44,397 nucleotides of DNA. Source: Gammaproteobacteria bacterium 13_2_20CM_66_19 (GTDB lineage: Bacteria > Pseudomonadota > Gammaproteobacteria > Steroidobacterales > Steroidobacteraceae). Of this stretch, positions 24,112-32,516 are shown one piece after another. Position numbers and translations under genes: made by a program. Where the stretch lies: positions 1 through 44,397 of the forward strand of contig MNCZ01000063.1 of the NCBI GenBank assembly GCA_001914695.1. The letters are read 5' to 3'. Positions within the stretch are counted from its first letter, which is position 1. Each line of letters begins with the position of its first letter. The notes under the pieces are model-generated. The model saw only the letters and a list, made by a program, of their open reading frames with translations, made no database searches and was not told the origin of the DNA.

Positions 24112-27100
24112 ATGCAGGCAACGCAAACCTTAAGCCAACCGCCCGCGGGTGAGGCAGCGCCGGATCCGGCCTGGCAGTTCTGGGTCGACCGGGGCGGCAC
24201 GTTCACGGATGTCATCGGACTCTCGCCCCAGGGCGAGCTGCACGTGCGCAAGGTGCCATCGAGGCCGGGCGGGGGCGCGACCGGCGAGTCCGGCGAGCTC
24301 GCCGCGGCCCGCCGGATTCTCGAGAGCGCGGGGGGCCGGGCCGGGGCGGTCGCGGCGGTGAAGGTCGGCACCACCGTCGCGACCAATGCGCTGCTCACGC
24401 GCAGCGGGGAGCCCGTGGCGCTCGTCACCACGGCGGGCTTCGCCGATGCGCTGCGCATCGGGTATCAGAATCGTCCCAACATCTTCGCGCTCGAGATCGC
24501 GCTGCCCTCGCCGCTGCACGCGATGGTGATCGAGGCGCACGAGCGCATCGATGTGCATGGCGTGGTTTTGAGACCTCTCGACACCGCGCGACTCGAGGCG
24601 GAACTGACACGCGCGCGGAGCGCGGGACTGCGCGCGGTGGCCATTGTGCTGCTGCACGGGTGGGCCCATCCGCAGCACGAGCGTGCGGCGGCGGAGTGCG
24701 CGCGGCGGCTCGGCTTCGACGAAGTCTCCGTATCGCACGAGCTGTCGCCGCTCGTTCGCTACGTCCCGCGCGGCGACACCACCGTTCTCAACGCCTACCT
24801 CGCCCCGGTGCTGCGGAGCTTCGTCGCCGCACTCACGCGGGAGCTGCGGACTCTCGATGCGCGCGCCGAGCTGTCACTGATGCAGAGCAACGGCGGGCTG
24901 GCGGCGGCCGAGAGCTTTCACGCCATGTCGAGCGTCCTGTCGGGGCCCGCGGGCGGACTGATCGGCATGCATTGGGTGGGCGAGCGCCTCGGCGAGCGGC
25001 GCCTCATCGGCTTCGACATGGGTGGCACCTCGACCGACGTGTCGCTGGTCGACGGCGAGCTGCCGCAGCGTTTCGAGCACCTCATTGCGGGCGCGCGTCT
25101 CAACCAGCCGATGCTGGACGTGCACAGCATTGCGGCCGGCGGCGGCTCCATCCTCAGCTACCACGACGGGCGCTTCGCGGTGGGACCCGCCTCCGCGGGG
25201 GCGGAGCCGGGGCCGGTCTGTTACGGGCGGGGCGGGCCGCTGACCCTTACCGACGTGCAGGTGCTGCTCGGTCATCTCCGCACCGACACCCTGCCGGCGG
25301 TGTTCGGGCCCGAGGGCCGCTCGCCCATCGATGCGCAGAAGGTGAACGCCGCCTTCGCCACGCTCGCCCGGGAGCTCCGCGAGCCAGGCGCGCACCCCTG
25401 CCCGCTCGAGATGCTCGCCGAGTCTTTCCTCGAGGTCGGAGTCGAAGCGATGGCGAACGCCATCCGCCAGGTCGCCACACGCCAGGGACGCGATGCGGGC
25501 GAGTTCACGCTGTTCTGCTTCGGCGGCGCCGCCGGCCAGCACGCCTGCCGGGTGGCGCGCGCCGCCGGCGTGCGCCGCATCCTGGTGCATCCGCTGGCGA
25601 GCGTGCTCTCGGCGTTCGGCATCGGCGTGGCGGATCGGCTCGCCGTGCGCCGCGCGAGCCTGCGCCGCCCGCTGGATGAGGCGGGGCTGGCGGCAGCCCG
25701 CACGGCGCTCGATGAGCTCGAGAGCGAGGCGCGCGCCGAGCTCACCCCGGGCGGAGCCGACCGCGCCCAGGTGCGCATCGCGCGCCTCCTCGAGGTGCGC
25801 GCCGGTGACAGCGACGTCGCCCTCTCGGTGCCGCTCGGGCGCCTCGGGGAGCTTCGCGAGGCGTTCCACGCCGAGCATCTGCGGCGCTTCGGGTTCACCG
25901 CTCGTGCGCTCGAGGCGGTGATCGAGTCGCTCCGGGTCGAGGCGCGCCTCGCCTCGGTCGATGCCGCCACCCTCGTGATGCCCGAACCGGCGGCCGCGGG
26001 CGAGCTGCCGCAGCGGGTGCGCGCCTGGTTCGGCGGCTGGCGCGAGGTGCCGCTCGTGCCGATGGGCGCGCTGCGCGCCGAGCTCGAGGGACCGGCGCTG
26101 ATCGTCGAAGCGCACAGCACCGTGGTGCTGGAGGAGGGCTGGCGTGCCCGGCGTCTTCCCGGCGGCGAGCTGCTGCTCGAGGAGAGCGGGGCGCTGCGAC
26201 GGCCGCGGGTGGCGGCGGCGGCCGACCCCGCCCGCATCGAGATATTCAACAACCTCTTCATGCACATCGCCGAGCAGATGGGCGAGGTGCTCAAGTCGAC
26301 CGCGCAGTCGGTCAACATCCGCGAGCGCCTCGATTACTCCTGCGCGCTCTTCGACGCCGACGGCGGCCTGGTGGCCAACGCGCCGCACATGCCGGTGCAC
26401 CTCGGCTCGATGGGCGCGAGCGTGCGGGCCGTGATCGCCGCACGGCGCGGGAGGCTCGAGCCCGGGGACTCCTGGCTCCTCAACAGCCCCTACCACGGCG
26501 GCACGCATCTGCCCGACATGACGGTGGTCACGCCGGTCTTCGTGGGCGCACGTGCGAGTCCGCGCTTCTTCGTCGCCTCACGAGCGCATCACGCCGACAT
26601 CGGCGGCATGACCCCCGGCTCGATGCCGCCCTTCAGCCGCACCATCGAGGAGGAAGGCGCGCTGTTCGAGTGCTTTGCGCTGGTGAGGGGCGGGAAGCTG
26701 CGCGAGAGCGGACTGCGCGCGGCGCTCGCGGCGGGTCCGTGGCCGGCCCGCAAGCCGGGCCAGAACGTCGCGGACCTGCGGGCGCAGCTCGCGGCCAACG
26801 CGCGCGGCATTGCCGAGATCGAGCGCGCGGTGCGGCGCCACGGGCTGGATGCGATGTGCGCCTACATGCGCCTGGTGCAGGACAACGCCGCGCACTCGGT
26901 GCGCAACGCCATCGGGCGATTGCAGCCCGGGAGCTTTCGCTACCCGATGGATGACGGTCAGCTCATCGCGGTGCGCGTCGACATCGATCGCGAGCGGCGC
27001 CGCGCGCGCGTCGACTTCACCGGCACCTCGCCCGAGGGCGCACACAACTTCAACGCGCCGCGCGCGGTGTGCACGGCGGCGGTGCTGTATGTGTTCCGCA

Positions 27101-27768
27101 CGCTCATCGAGCGGCCGATTCCGCTGAACGAGGGCTGCCTCGAGCCCCTCGAGCTCGTGATTCCCCCGGGGTCGCTCCTCGACCCCCGGCCGCCGGCCGC
27201 GGTGGCTGCCGGGAACGTCGAGACCTCGCAGTGCATCGTGGATGCCCTCTACGGCGCGCTCGGGATTCTCGCCGCCTCCCAGGGAACCATGAACAACCTG
27301 ACCTTCGGCGACGAGCGGCTGCAGTACTACGAGACCATCGCGGGCGGCGCGGGCGCGGGCGCGGACTTCGACGGCTGCGACGCCGTGCAGACCCACATGA
27401 CCAACTCGAGGCTGACCGATCCGGAGATCCTGGAGAGCACGTTCCCGGTGCTGGTGCGCGAGTTCGCGATCCGCCGCGGCTCGGGCGGCGCCGGCCGGCA
27501 CCGCGGCGGCGATGGCATCGTGCGGCGGCTCGAGTTCCGGGCGCGATTCTCGGGAGCGCTGCTCGCGAATCACCGCCGCGTCGCCCCCTTCGGGCTCTTC
27601 GGGGGAGAGCCGGGCGAGCGCGGCGAGGCGTTCATCCGGCGCGCCGACGGTACGGTGGAGCCGCTCGGCGCCACCGCGCGCTTCGAGGTGGGCCCCGGCG
27701 ATGAGCTCACCATCCTGACACCGGGTGGCGGCGGCTTCGGCTCACCCGACCGAGCGCCACCGCCCTAA
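24112..27768 (+). CDS. 5-oxoprolinase / hydantoinase, fused HyuA-HyuB type
   Basis: This 1218-residue enzyme matches the length of full 5-oxoprolinases, which use ATP to open 5-oxoproline to glutamate. The N-terminal HyuA half contains the nucleotide-binding motif [25 protein letters not shown] and the second phosphate motif [17 protein letters not shown]. The C-terminal HyuB half begins near [20 protein letters not shown] and contains [31 protein letters not shown] and the glycine-rich [11 protein letters not shown] end. Bacterial relatives are often split into two subunits, and here they are one polypeptide as in eukaryotic OPLAH. The ring substrate (oxoproline, hydantoin or another) cannot be decided from sequence. 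The start is ATG 24112. Confidence 0.92.
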   Translation: MQATQTLSQPPAGEAAPDPAWQFWVDRGGTFTDVIGLSPQGELHVRKVPSRPGGGATGESGELAAARRILESAGGRAGAVAAVKVGTTVATNALLTRSGEPVALVTTAGFADALRIGYQNRPNIFALEIALPSPLHAMVIEAHERIDVHGVVLRPLDTARLEAELTRARSAGLRAVAIVLLHGWAHPQHERAAAECARRLGFDEVSVSHELSPLVRYVPRGDTTVLNAYLAPVLRSFVAALTRELRTLDARAELSLMQSNGGLAAAESFHAMSSVLSGPAGGLIGMHWVGERLGERRLIGFDMGGTSTDVSLVDGELPQRFEHLIAGARLNQPMLDVHSIAAGGGSILSYHDGRFAVGPASAGAEPGPVCYGRGGPLTLTDVQVLLGHLRTDTLPAVFGPEGRSPIDAQKVNAAFATLARELREPGAHPCPLEMLAESFLEVGVEAMANAIRQVATRQGRDAGEFTLFCFGGAAGQHACRVARAAGVRRILVHPLASVLSAFGIGVADRLAVRRASLRRPLDEAGLAAARTALDELESEARAELTPGGADRAQVRIARLLEVRAGDSDVALSVPLGRLGELREAFHAEHLRRFGFTARALEAVIESLRVEARLASVDAATLVMPEPAAAGELPQRVRAWFGGWREVPLVPMGALRAELEGPALIVEAHSTVVLEEGWRARRLPGGELLLEESGALRRPRVAAAADPARIEIFNNLFMHIAEQMGEVLKSTAQSVNIRERLDYSCALFDADGGLVANAPHMPVHLGSMGASVRAVIAARRGRLEPGDSWLLNSPYHGGTHLPDMTVVTPVFVGARASPRFFVASRAHHADIGGMTPGSMPPFSRTIEEEGALFECFALVRGGKLRESGLRAALAAGPWPARKPGQNVADLRAQLAANARGIAEIERAVRRHGLDAMCAYMRLVQDNAAHSVRNAIGRLQPGSFRYPMDDGQLIAVRVDIDRERRRARVDFTGTSPEGAHNFNAPRAVCTAAVLYVFRTLIERPIPLNEGCLEPLELVIPPGSLLDPRPPAAVAAGNVETSQCIVDALYGALGILAASQGTMNNLTFGDERLQYYETIAGGAGAGADFDGCDAVQTHMTNSRLTDPEILESTFPVLVREFAIRRGSGGAGRHRGGDGIVRRLEFRARFSGALLANHRRVAPFGLFGGEPGERGEAFIRRADGTVEPLGATARFEVGPGDELTILTPGGGGFGSPDRAPPP

Positions 27769-27784
27769 GCGATCTTTTCGCCCG

Positions 27785-27910
27785 AGCGCCGCGGGTCGGC
27801 TGGCCTGCCGAAGGCGCCGCTGCCGCACGCCATCTTCTCGCCGGCAAAATCCACGCATTTTGCCGGCGTGCCTAAGCGCCGCGGGTCGGCTGGCCTGCCG
27901 AAGGCGCCGC
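27785..27910. repeat. Two 36-bp perfect direct repeats (REP-like)
   Basis: A 36-bp sequence starting AGCGCCGCGGGTCGG occurs at 27785-27820 and 27875-27910, with a 90-bp period. Each copy contains internal GC-rich dyads such as CGGC-TGGCCT-GCCG. The arrangement in a convergent intergenic region resembles a REP/BIME cluster. Confidence 0.85.
27839..27868. repeat. Perfect 12-bp inverted repeat between the direct repeats
   Basis: CGCCGGCAAAAT (27839-27850) and ATTTTGCCGGCG (27857-27868) flank the 6-base loop CCACGC. It would form a strong hairpin on either strand. It could end transcripts from both converging genes or be part of a REP-type element. Confidence 0.8.
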
Positions 27911-27923
27911 AGGCGCCTTCGGC
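27897..27923. terminator. Hairpin at the convergent gene ends
   Basis: GCCGAAGGCGCC (27897-27908) and GGCGCCTTCGGC (27912-27923) are perfect complements around the loop GCA. It lies 3 bp past the stop codon of the minus-strand sheath gene. There is no T-run on either strand, so it may act as a 3'-end stabiliser or together with Rho. Confidence 0.55.
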
Positions 27924-27926
27924 CTA

Positions 27927-29537
27927 TCAACGAAGTATTGAGGTTTCGATCTCCCACTCCACCTGATGCTTCGCGGTCGCGGAGCGATTCACCGTCACCG
28001 GTCGCACGCGGCTTGCGCCGGGGCGATGGGTCACGAGCCAGGTGTCGAACGTGCCCGGCTTGCTCGTGGCGAATCCGAACAACAGGTTGAATTTGCCCTC
28101 CGCGAGAGTCTGCGGCCGGTTGACGCGCTCATCGGCGATCACGAAGTGGCTCTCGTCGGCGGCGGCCTCGGCAAACGCCCCCTGTGCGGCCAGGGCGTCG
28201 AGAAAGCCTGCAACCTGGGCCCGCGCGCGCTCCCAGGTCGCCGGCCCGTTGTGCTCGAGCAGCGCCCAGCGCGTGCCCTGCTCGATGCTGGCCGCGACGA
28301 AGAGCGCGAGTCGCCGCGCCGAGAGGTACTTCCAGTGCGAAGCACCGCTCCCTCCCGCGGTGAGGACGCGCGGGCTCACGCCGTTGCGCGACCCGCCGCG
28401 CACGGCCAGGAGCGTATTCACGCCCACCTGCGCGAGGCGCGCACGCTCTGCCTCGCTCACGGCGACCGCAGGACGCAGCCCCGGACGCAGGACCGCCTCC
28501 TCGCTCTCGGCCGCCGACCAGACCGGCCGGGTCTCGTCGGCCCGAGCGATCATGCCCGCGGCGGCGCCGCACGAGCCGAAGATCTCGATGCGGCCGCGCA
28601 ATCGGTCGAAAGCCTGCACGCGCGGGTAGTACATGACGGCGCTGTCGCTGCGGAAGGGCCAGCTCCGGAGCGCATCGAGGGCGGCGCGCGCCGTGGTCCA
28701 GGCGGCCGGCGGATCGAGCAGCACCAGGGCCTGGCGGTCGCGGCACAAGCGCGCCGCGACCAGCAGCGTCGAGAGGCCGACATCCCGCTCACGCGTCAGT
28801 GGCGGAATGCACAGCATGTTGAAGCGCGGGACCCCCTGCAGCGCGAACAGCCCGGTGGCGGCGCCCGCCGCCCCGATGACGTCGTAGTCGGTGAGCGGCG
28901 CCCCGTCGTCACCGTCGGGATTGGAGAGCGTGTACCCGACCGCTACACCACCGGGTCCGCCGGCGGTACGATCCGGGCGCTGCCCCGGAACCTCCTCCGC
29001 CACGCGCACCAGGCGCGACTGCAGCAGCACGTCGGTCACGTAGCGCGGGCAAGCCGGCAGCACCGAAACCCGGCGGTAGATCTCCTGGTCCTCTATCAGC
29101 TCCGAGCCCGCCGTGCGCACCCGCTGTACCACCAGGTTGAAGCGGTCGCGCTCGGCGCCGTTCAGGCCGTCATAGTCCACCGAGGCGCGCAGGTACTCGC
29201 GCGAGCCGGGATTCAGCGCCACGAGCCGCAGCTGCGCTCCTCCGGCGGGAAGGGTGACGGTCGGCGGGCGGGCGCCGTTGGCGATGCGCACGATGAGCGC
29301 CTGGCGGCCGCCGTTCTCGAAGAACTGCTCGACCGCGTAGGAGACCGTCGACGGCTGCCACAGCCCGCCGAAGTGCCGCTGGAACTCGCCGAAGCCGCCG
29401 ACGGAGAGCACCTGGTTGACCGGCCCCTTGAGAGTGCGGCCGACAAAGGCGGCGACTCCGGTGGTCACGCGCTCGATGGCGTGACTGTCGCGGCTTTCTT
29501 GTATGAGTTCTACGCCGGACGACTGGCTAACGGCCAC
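27927..29537 (-). CDS. Contractile-tail sheath-like protein (orphan)
   Basis: This 536-residue protein has the shape of a phage or contractile-injection-system sheath. The N-terminal segment GVAAFVGRTLKGPVNQV, then the FGEFQRHFGGL and YAVEQFFENGGRQALIVRI pieces, are typical sheath-handshake sequences. The C-terminal domain ends with ADERVNRPQTLAEGKFNLLF and a GFATSKPGTFDTWLVTHRP strand corresponding to the conserved end of tail sheaths. The GTG at 29537 is preceded by AGAGAGG. No tube, baseplate, spike or ATPase gene is nearby. The upstream neighbours are a 49-residue coiled-coil protein and an L,D-transpeptidase. Its role outside a tail cluster is unknown. Confidence 0.85.
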   Translation of the reverse strand: MAVSQSSGVELIQESRDSHAIERVTTGVAAFVGRTLKGPVNQVLSVGGFGEFQRHFGGLWQPSTVSYAVEQFFENGGRQALIVRIANGARPPTVTLPAGGAQLRLVALNPGSREYLRASVDYDGLNGAERDRFNLVVQRVRTAGSELIEDQEIYRRVSVLPACPRYVTDVLLQSRLVRVAEEVPGQRPDRTAGGPGGVAVGYTLSNPDGDDGAPLTDYDVIGAAGAATGLFALQGVPRFNMLCIPPLTRERDVGLSTLLVAARLCRDRQALVLLDPPAAWTTARAALDALRSWPFRSDSAVMYYPRVQAFDRLRGRIEIFGSCGAAAGMIARADETRPVWSAAESEEAVLRPGLRPAVAVSEAERARLAQVGVNTLLAVRGGSRNGVSPRVLTAGGSGASHWKYLSARRLALFVAASIEQGTRWALLEHNGPATWERARAQVAGFLDALAAQGAFAEAAADESHFVIADERVNRPQTLAEGKFNLLFGFATSKPGTFDTWLVTHRPGASRVRPVTVNRSATAKHQVEWEIETSILR

Positions 29538-29587
29538 TCAGGCCTCTCTTGGCATCTGCACGCCAGACTCTAACACAAGCTCAGCGG

Positions 29588-29737
29588 TCAGTCCGATGCT
29601 CGCGCCGCTCCCGGCTCGCCGTGCCGCCGCGCGGCTTCGCTTTCCTTGAGGCGCTGCGCCTCCTCGGCGCGCGCGCGTTCCAGCTCCTCCCGCTTGCGCG
29701 CGATCTCGGCCAGCATCAGCTGCAGCCAGTCGGACAT
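29588..29737 (-). CDS. 49-residue charged coiled-coil protein
   Basis: A short open frame starts at ATG 29737 (MSDWLQLMLAEIARKREELE) and ends at 29588. It has a hydrophobic start followed by a strongly charged helical stretch of Ala, Glu, Arg and Lys that would form a coiled coil. It sits between the L,D-transpeptidase stop (21 bp upstream) and the sheath start (50 bp downstream), in the same direction. No strong Shine-Dalgarno is visible. I do not recognise a family. It could be a chaperone or adaptor for the sheath-like protein. Confidence 0.5.
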   Translation of the reverse strand: MSDWLQLMLAEIARKREELERARAEEAQRLKESEAARRHGEPGAARASD

Positions 29738-29758
29738 CGCGGTCACGCGGCAGACCCC

Positions 29759-31003
29759 TCAGCCGCCGTTCTTCGGACGAAGCGGCTGCGTCTTCGCGGC
29801 CGCTCCGGGCGCGTCCGCACCCGCCGCTCCGCCCTCCTCCCCCGGCGCTGCTGGCTCGGTTTCCGACAGCATTTGTTTAAACGAAGCCTCGTCCATCGGC
29901 AGATCCGACTTGCCGTCCCAGGTCGAGCCCTCCGGAAGCACGTTCCGCACCCGCGGCGCCGCGGCCAGCACCTGCTCCATCGTGGCGGCCGAATCCGTGA
30001 TCGGCACTGGCACTCCGCGCGGGTTGCTCGCGAGGCTCGCGATGAGCGACCAGTCGACTCTCTCCTTTTGCGCCTGGAGCTCGCGCTGCAGCCGCGCCGC
30101 GAGTGAGCTGCTGAGGAGCTTGCGCTGCGCTTTCGCCCAGTCGCGCGTGTCGTCCTCCAGAACGTCGAAGGGCTGCATATACAGCTGCGCGTCGCGCCAG
30201 CCGAACACGAAGGGCTGATTGACCACGCGCACCTGCGTGCCGATGGGCACCAGGTCGTAGAACTGCTCGATGTCTTCCGGGTACAACCGGATGCAACCGT
30301 GGCTCGAGCGCAGCCCGACTCCGGCCGGCTTGTTGGTGCCGTGGATCAGGTAACTCGGCCACTGCAGATAGAAAGCGTACTTGCCGAGGGGGTTCTCGGG
30401 GCCGGGGCCGATGACCGGATCGAGATCCTCGCCGTTGTCGTGGTGCTCCTTGCGCACCGACTCGGGTACGCGCCAGGTGGGATCCTTCTGCCGGCGCACG
30501 ATCTTCGTGACGCCCTCCGGAGTGCGCCAACCCACCTTGCCGATGCCGATGGGATGAGTGATGACGATCGCCCGCTCGCCGCGCTTGACCGGCGGATAGT
30601 AGAAGATGCGCATCGCGGCGATGTTGATGACGAGCCCGGCACGCGGCGCATCCGGCAGGATGAACTGCGTCGGAACCACGATCTCGCGGCCTTCCCCGGG
30701 GAGCCATGGGTCGACCTTCGGATTGGCGCGCAGGAGCTCCTCGTAGCCGACGTTGAAGCGCCGCGCGATGTCGGTCAGCGTATCGTCCTTCGTGGCTCTC
30801 ACCACCTGCACCACCCCGACGACGTCCTGAGCGGCCTCGAGCTCGAAGCGCTCGTTGGCGAGCGGCAGCGGTTCCTGCGGGGCGCCGGGGGAGACCGGCG
30901 CCGCGGGCGCGGCGGCGGGGTGGCGCAGCGCTCCGAGGAGCGAGCACCCTGCGATCAGGCAGCTGAGCGCTGCCGTTGCAGTACGGACCCCGGCGAACCT
31001 CAT
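29759..31003 (-). CDS. LysM L,D-transpeptidase lipoprotein (YkuD domain)
   Basis: This 414-residue envelope protein begins with a lipoprotein signal (SCLIAGC, acylated Cys at 20). A LysM peptidoglycan-binding module lies at about 66-112 (DDTLTDIARRFNVGYEELL). The L,D-transpeptidase YkuD domain at about 120-260 has HGTNKPAGVGLRSSHGCIRL with the catalytic Cys at 236. Family members make 3-3 peptidoglycan cross-links or attach proteins to the wall, with ErfK/YbiS-like organisation. The long C-terminal tail is helical and then Ala/Pro/Gly-rich. A CATAAT box lies exactly 6 bp before the ATG, so it may have its own promoter within the gene run. Confidence 0.92.
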   Translation of the reverse strand: MRFAGVRTATAALSCLIAGCSLLGALRHPAAAPAAPVSPGAPQEPLPLANERFELEAAQDVVGVVQVVRATKDDTLTDIARRFNVGYEELLRANPKVDPWLPGEGREIVVPTQFILPDAPRAGLVINIAAMRIFYYPPVKRGERAIVITHPIGIGKVGWRTPEGVTKIVRRQKDPTWRVPESVRKEHHDNGEDLDPVIGPGPENPLGKYAFYLQWPSYLIHGTNKPAGVGLRSSHGCIRLYPEDIEQFYDLVPIGTQVRVVNQPFVFGWRDAQLYMQPFDVLEDDTRDWAKAQRKLLSSSLAARLQRELQAQKERVDWSLIASLASNPRGVPVPITDSAATMEQVLAAAPRVRNVLPEGSTWDGKSDLPMDEASFKQMLSETEPAAPGEEGGAAGADAPGAAAKTQPLRPKNGG

Positions 31004-31009
31004 GGCGGA

Positions 31010-31015
31010 ATTATG
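31010..31015 (-). promoter_or_regulatory. Candidate -10 box before the L,D-transpeptidase gene
   Basis: On the minus strand CATAAT is followed by 6 bases (TTCCGC) and then the ATG at 31003. This spacing would start the transcript at the start codon. No good -35 and no Shine-Dalgarno are visible. Confidence 0.35.
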
Positions 31016-31050
31016 ACCGATGTCGCCGTGTACCGAACGTCGGGGATGCG

Positions 31051-31548
31051 CTACAGCAGCACCGGCTGGTCCGGCAGCTCCTGGCCGCCGCCTCGGGACC
31101 CTGGGAAATGCCGCCCGAGGAGCGCCCCGACTCCCAGGACACCTACGACCGAGCCCTCGCTAAAGCGACCTTCGCGGTAGTGGTGCTCCATCTGGCGGCA
31201 CACCGCCTGCCACTCAGCCGGCGCGATGCGCGCGGCGATGCCGCGGTCGGCGACGATCTCGACCACCCGATCCGCCAGCAGCACGTAGATCAGCACGCCG
31301 TTGTTGTGCTCCGTGTCCCAGACCCCGAGCAGTCCGAACAGCTGCAGCGCGCGCTGCCGTGACGGCAGGTCGTGCCACAGCTCGGGCAGATCGAGCGCCG
31401 TCTCGACCACGAAGCGAATCTCACCCTCATGCCGGGACTCACACTCCTGAACAGCCTGCCCGATGGCCTGGCGAACCTGAGGCGTGAAGTGCCGCCGGGT
31501 GCTCCAGCGGGTCGTAGCGAGGTGGCGCAGCAGGCGCAGGAATTTCAT
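31051..31548 (-). CDS. TPM-domain protein (second copy, soluble type)
   Basis: This 165-residue protein has a TPM fold (TLP18.3/Psb32/MOLO-1). Its strand ESRHEGEIRFVVETALDLPEL and the later LLADRVVEIVADRGIAARI match the family. There is no signal peptide, but a basic N-terminal arm (MKFLRLLRHLATTRWSTRRHF) and a hydrophobic GSVVGVLGVGALLGRHFPG segment near the end suggest membrane association. The ATG at 31548 has GGAGGG upstream and lies 14 bp after the first TPM gene. LemA-TPM-TPM gene sets are common in proteobacteria, but their function remains unclear. Confidence 0.8.
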   Translation of the reverse strand: MKFLRLLRHLATTRWSTRRHFTPQVRQAIGQAVQECESRHEGEIRFVVETALDLPELWHDLPSRQRALQLFGLLGVWDTEHNNGVLIYVLLADRVVEIVADRGIAARIAPAEWQAVCRQMEHHYREGRFSEGSVVGVLGVGALLGRHFPGSRGGGQELPDQPVLL

Positions 31549-31562
31549 GCGGCGGCCCTCCA

Positions 31563-32516
31563 CTACCAGCTTCCGGAAGCGCCGCCGCCGGAGGACACGC
31601 CCCCGCCGCCGCTGAAACCACCACCGCCGAGACCGCCACCGCCAAATCCCCCGCCACCGAACCCGCCCCAACCCCCGCCCAAACCTCCACCGCGCGGATA
31701 GCTCGACCAGCCGCTGCCGCGCGAGAGCCCGGCGAGCAGCGTGAAGAGGAAGGCCCCCACCGCGGCGAGCAACGCGAGAGCCAACGCGTAGCCGGCGAGG
31801 GAAACCAGCAGCCCCGCTCCGGCGCCCGTGAGCGCCGAGCCCAGCGTGCGGCCGAATATGCCCCGCAACACTACCGAGCCGGCGAGCACGGCGAACAGGA
31901 CGAACGGCAGTGGGCCTCCGCCGTGAGAGCGTTCGCCCGGATGCCAGCCGCGGTCGGGAGGCGGCAGCGGCTCGCCCTGGATGAGGCGCATCATCTGCTC
32001 CAGGGCTGCGTCGATGCCGCCGTAGAAGTTACCCTGGCGGAACGCCGGTCTGATCGTCTCCTCGATGATGCGGTTGCACATGGCGTCGGTGAGCACGCCT
32101 TCCAGGCCGCGCGCAGGCTCGATGCGTACGCGCCGATCGTTCTTGGCGATGAGCAGCAGAGCTCCATCGTCCACGCTCTTTCGGCCGAGCTTCCACTCAT
32201 CGAAGACGCGGATCGAGTACTGAGCGATGTCCTCCGGCTGAGTCGTGGGCACGATGAGGACGGCGAGCTGCGAGCCCTTGGCGGACTCGAACGCGGCGAG
32301 CTTCTGCTCGAGCTGCGTTTGCTGCTCCGCGGTGAGCGTGCCGGTCAGATCGGTCACCCGCGCCGTCAGCTTCGGAATGGGCTGCTGGCCCGGCCCCGCG
32401 GCCGGCATCGACTGCGCGGTGCTCGGCGCCGCGGGCGCGGTGCCGAGCACCGCGAGCAGCAGCAACGACAGGGCGCATCCGGCGCCCGGGCGCGCGCCCC
32501 TCGAGCGCGGAGTCAT
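31563..32516 (-). CDS. TPM-domain exported membrane protein (YgcG-like)
   Basis: This 317-residue protein has a signal peptide (about residues 12-35), a TPM domain at about 48-180 (VTDLTGTLTAEQQTQLEQKL, SIRVFDEWKLG, DDGALLLIAKNDRRVRIEPA), two transmembrane helices near 203-220 and 236-262, and a C-terminal tail made almost only of Gly, Phe, Ser and Trp (GGGFGGGGLGGGG). This is the YgcG-type layout, with the TPM domain in the periplasm. The start overlaps the lemA stop as ATGA. A strong inverted repeat lies in its signal-peptide coding region. Confidence 0.87.
   Translation of the reverse strand: MTPRSRGARPGAGCALSLLLLAVLGTAPAAPSTAQSMPAAGPGQQPIPKLTARVTDLTGTLTAEQQTQLEQKLAAFESAKGSQLAVLIVPTTQPEDIAQYSIRVFDEWKLGRKSVDDGALLLIAKNDRRVRIEPARGLEGVLTDAMCNRIIEETIRPAFRQGNFYGGIDAALEQMMRLIQGEPLPPPDRGWHPGERSHGGGPLPFVLFAVLAGSVVLRGIFGRTLGSALTGAGAGLLVSLAGYALALALLAAVGAFLFTLLAGLSRGSGWSSYPRGGGLGGGWGGFGGGGFGGGGLGGGGFSGGGGVSSGGGASGSW
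32415..32454. repeat. Strong inverted repeat inside the TPM/YgcG-like gene
   Basis: CGCGGTGCTCGGC (32415-32427) and GCCGAGCACCGCG (32442-32454) are perfect 13-bp complements, extendable to 16 pairs with one G-U. The stem would form about 60-100 nt after the start codon of the YgcG-like gene. Confidence 0.7.

Noticed and set aside
27785-27910. CRISPR array
   Set aside because: Only two repeat copies, internal hairpins and no cas genes. REP-like repeats explain it better.
27927-29537. Prophage or phage remnant
   Set aside because: Only the sheath homologue is present. There is no integrase, capsid, tube, baseplate, lysis or attachment site, and composition matches the neighbours.
27966-29573. 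A 535-residue open frame antisense to the sheath gene
   Set aside because: Its composition is Arg/Ala/Glu/Gly-rich with no domains, while the opposite strand encodes conserved sheath motifs.
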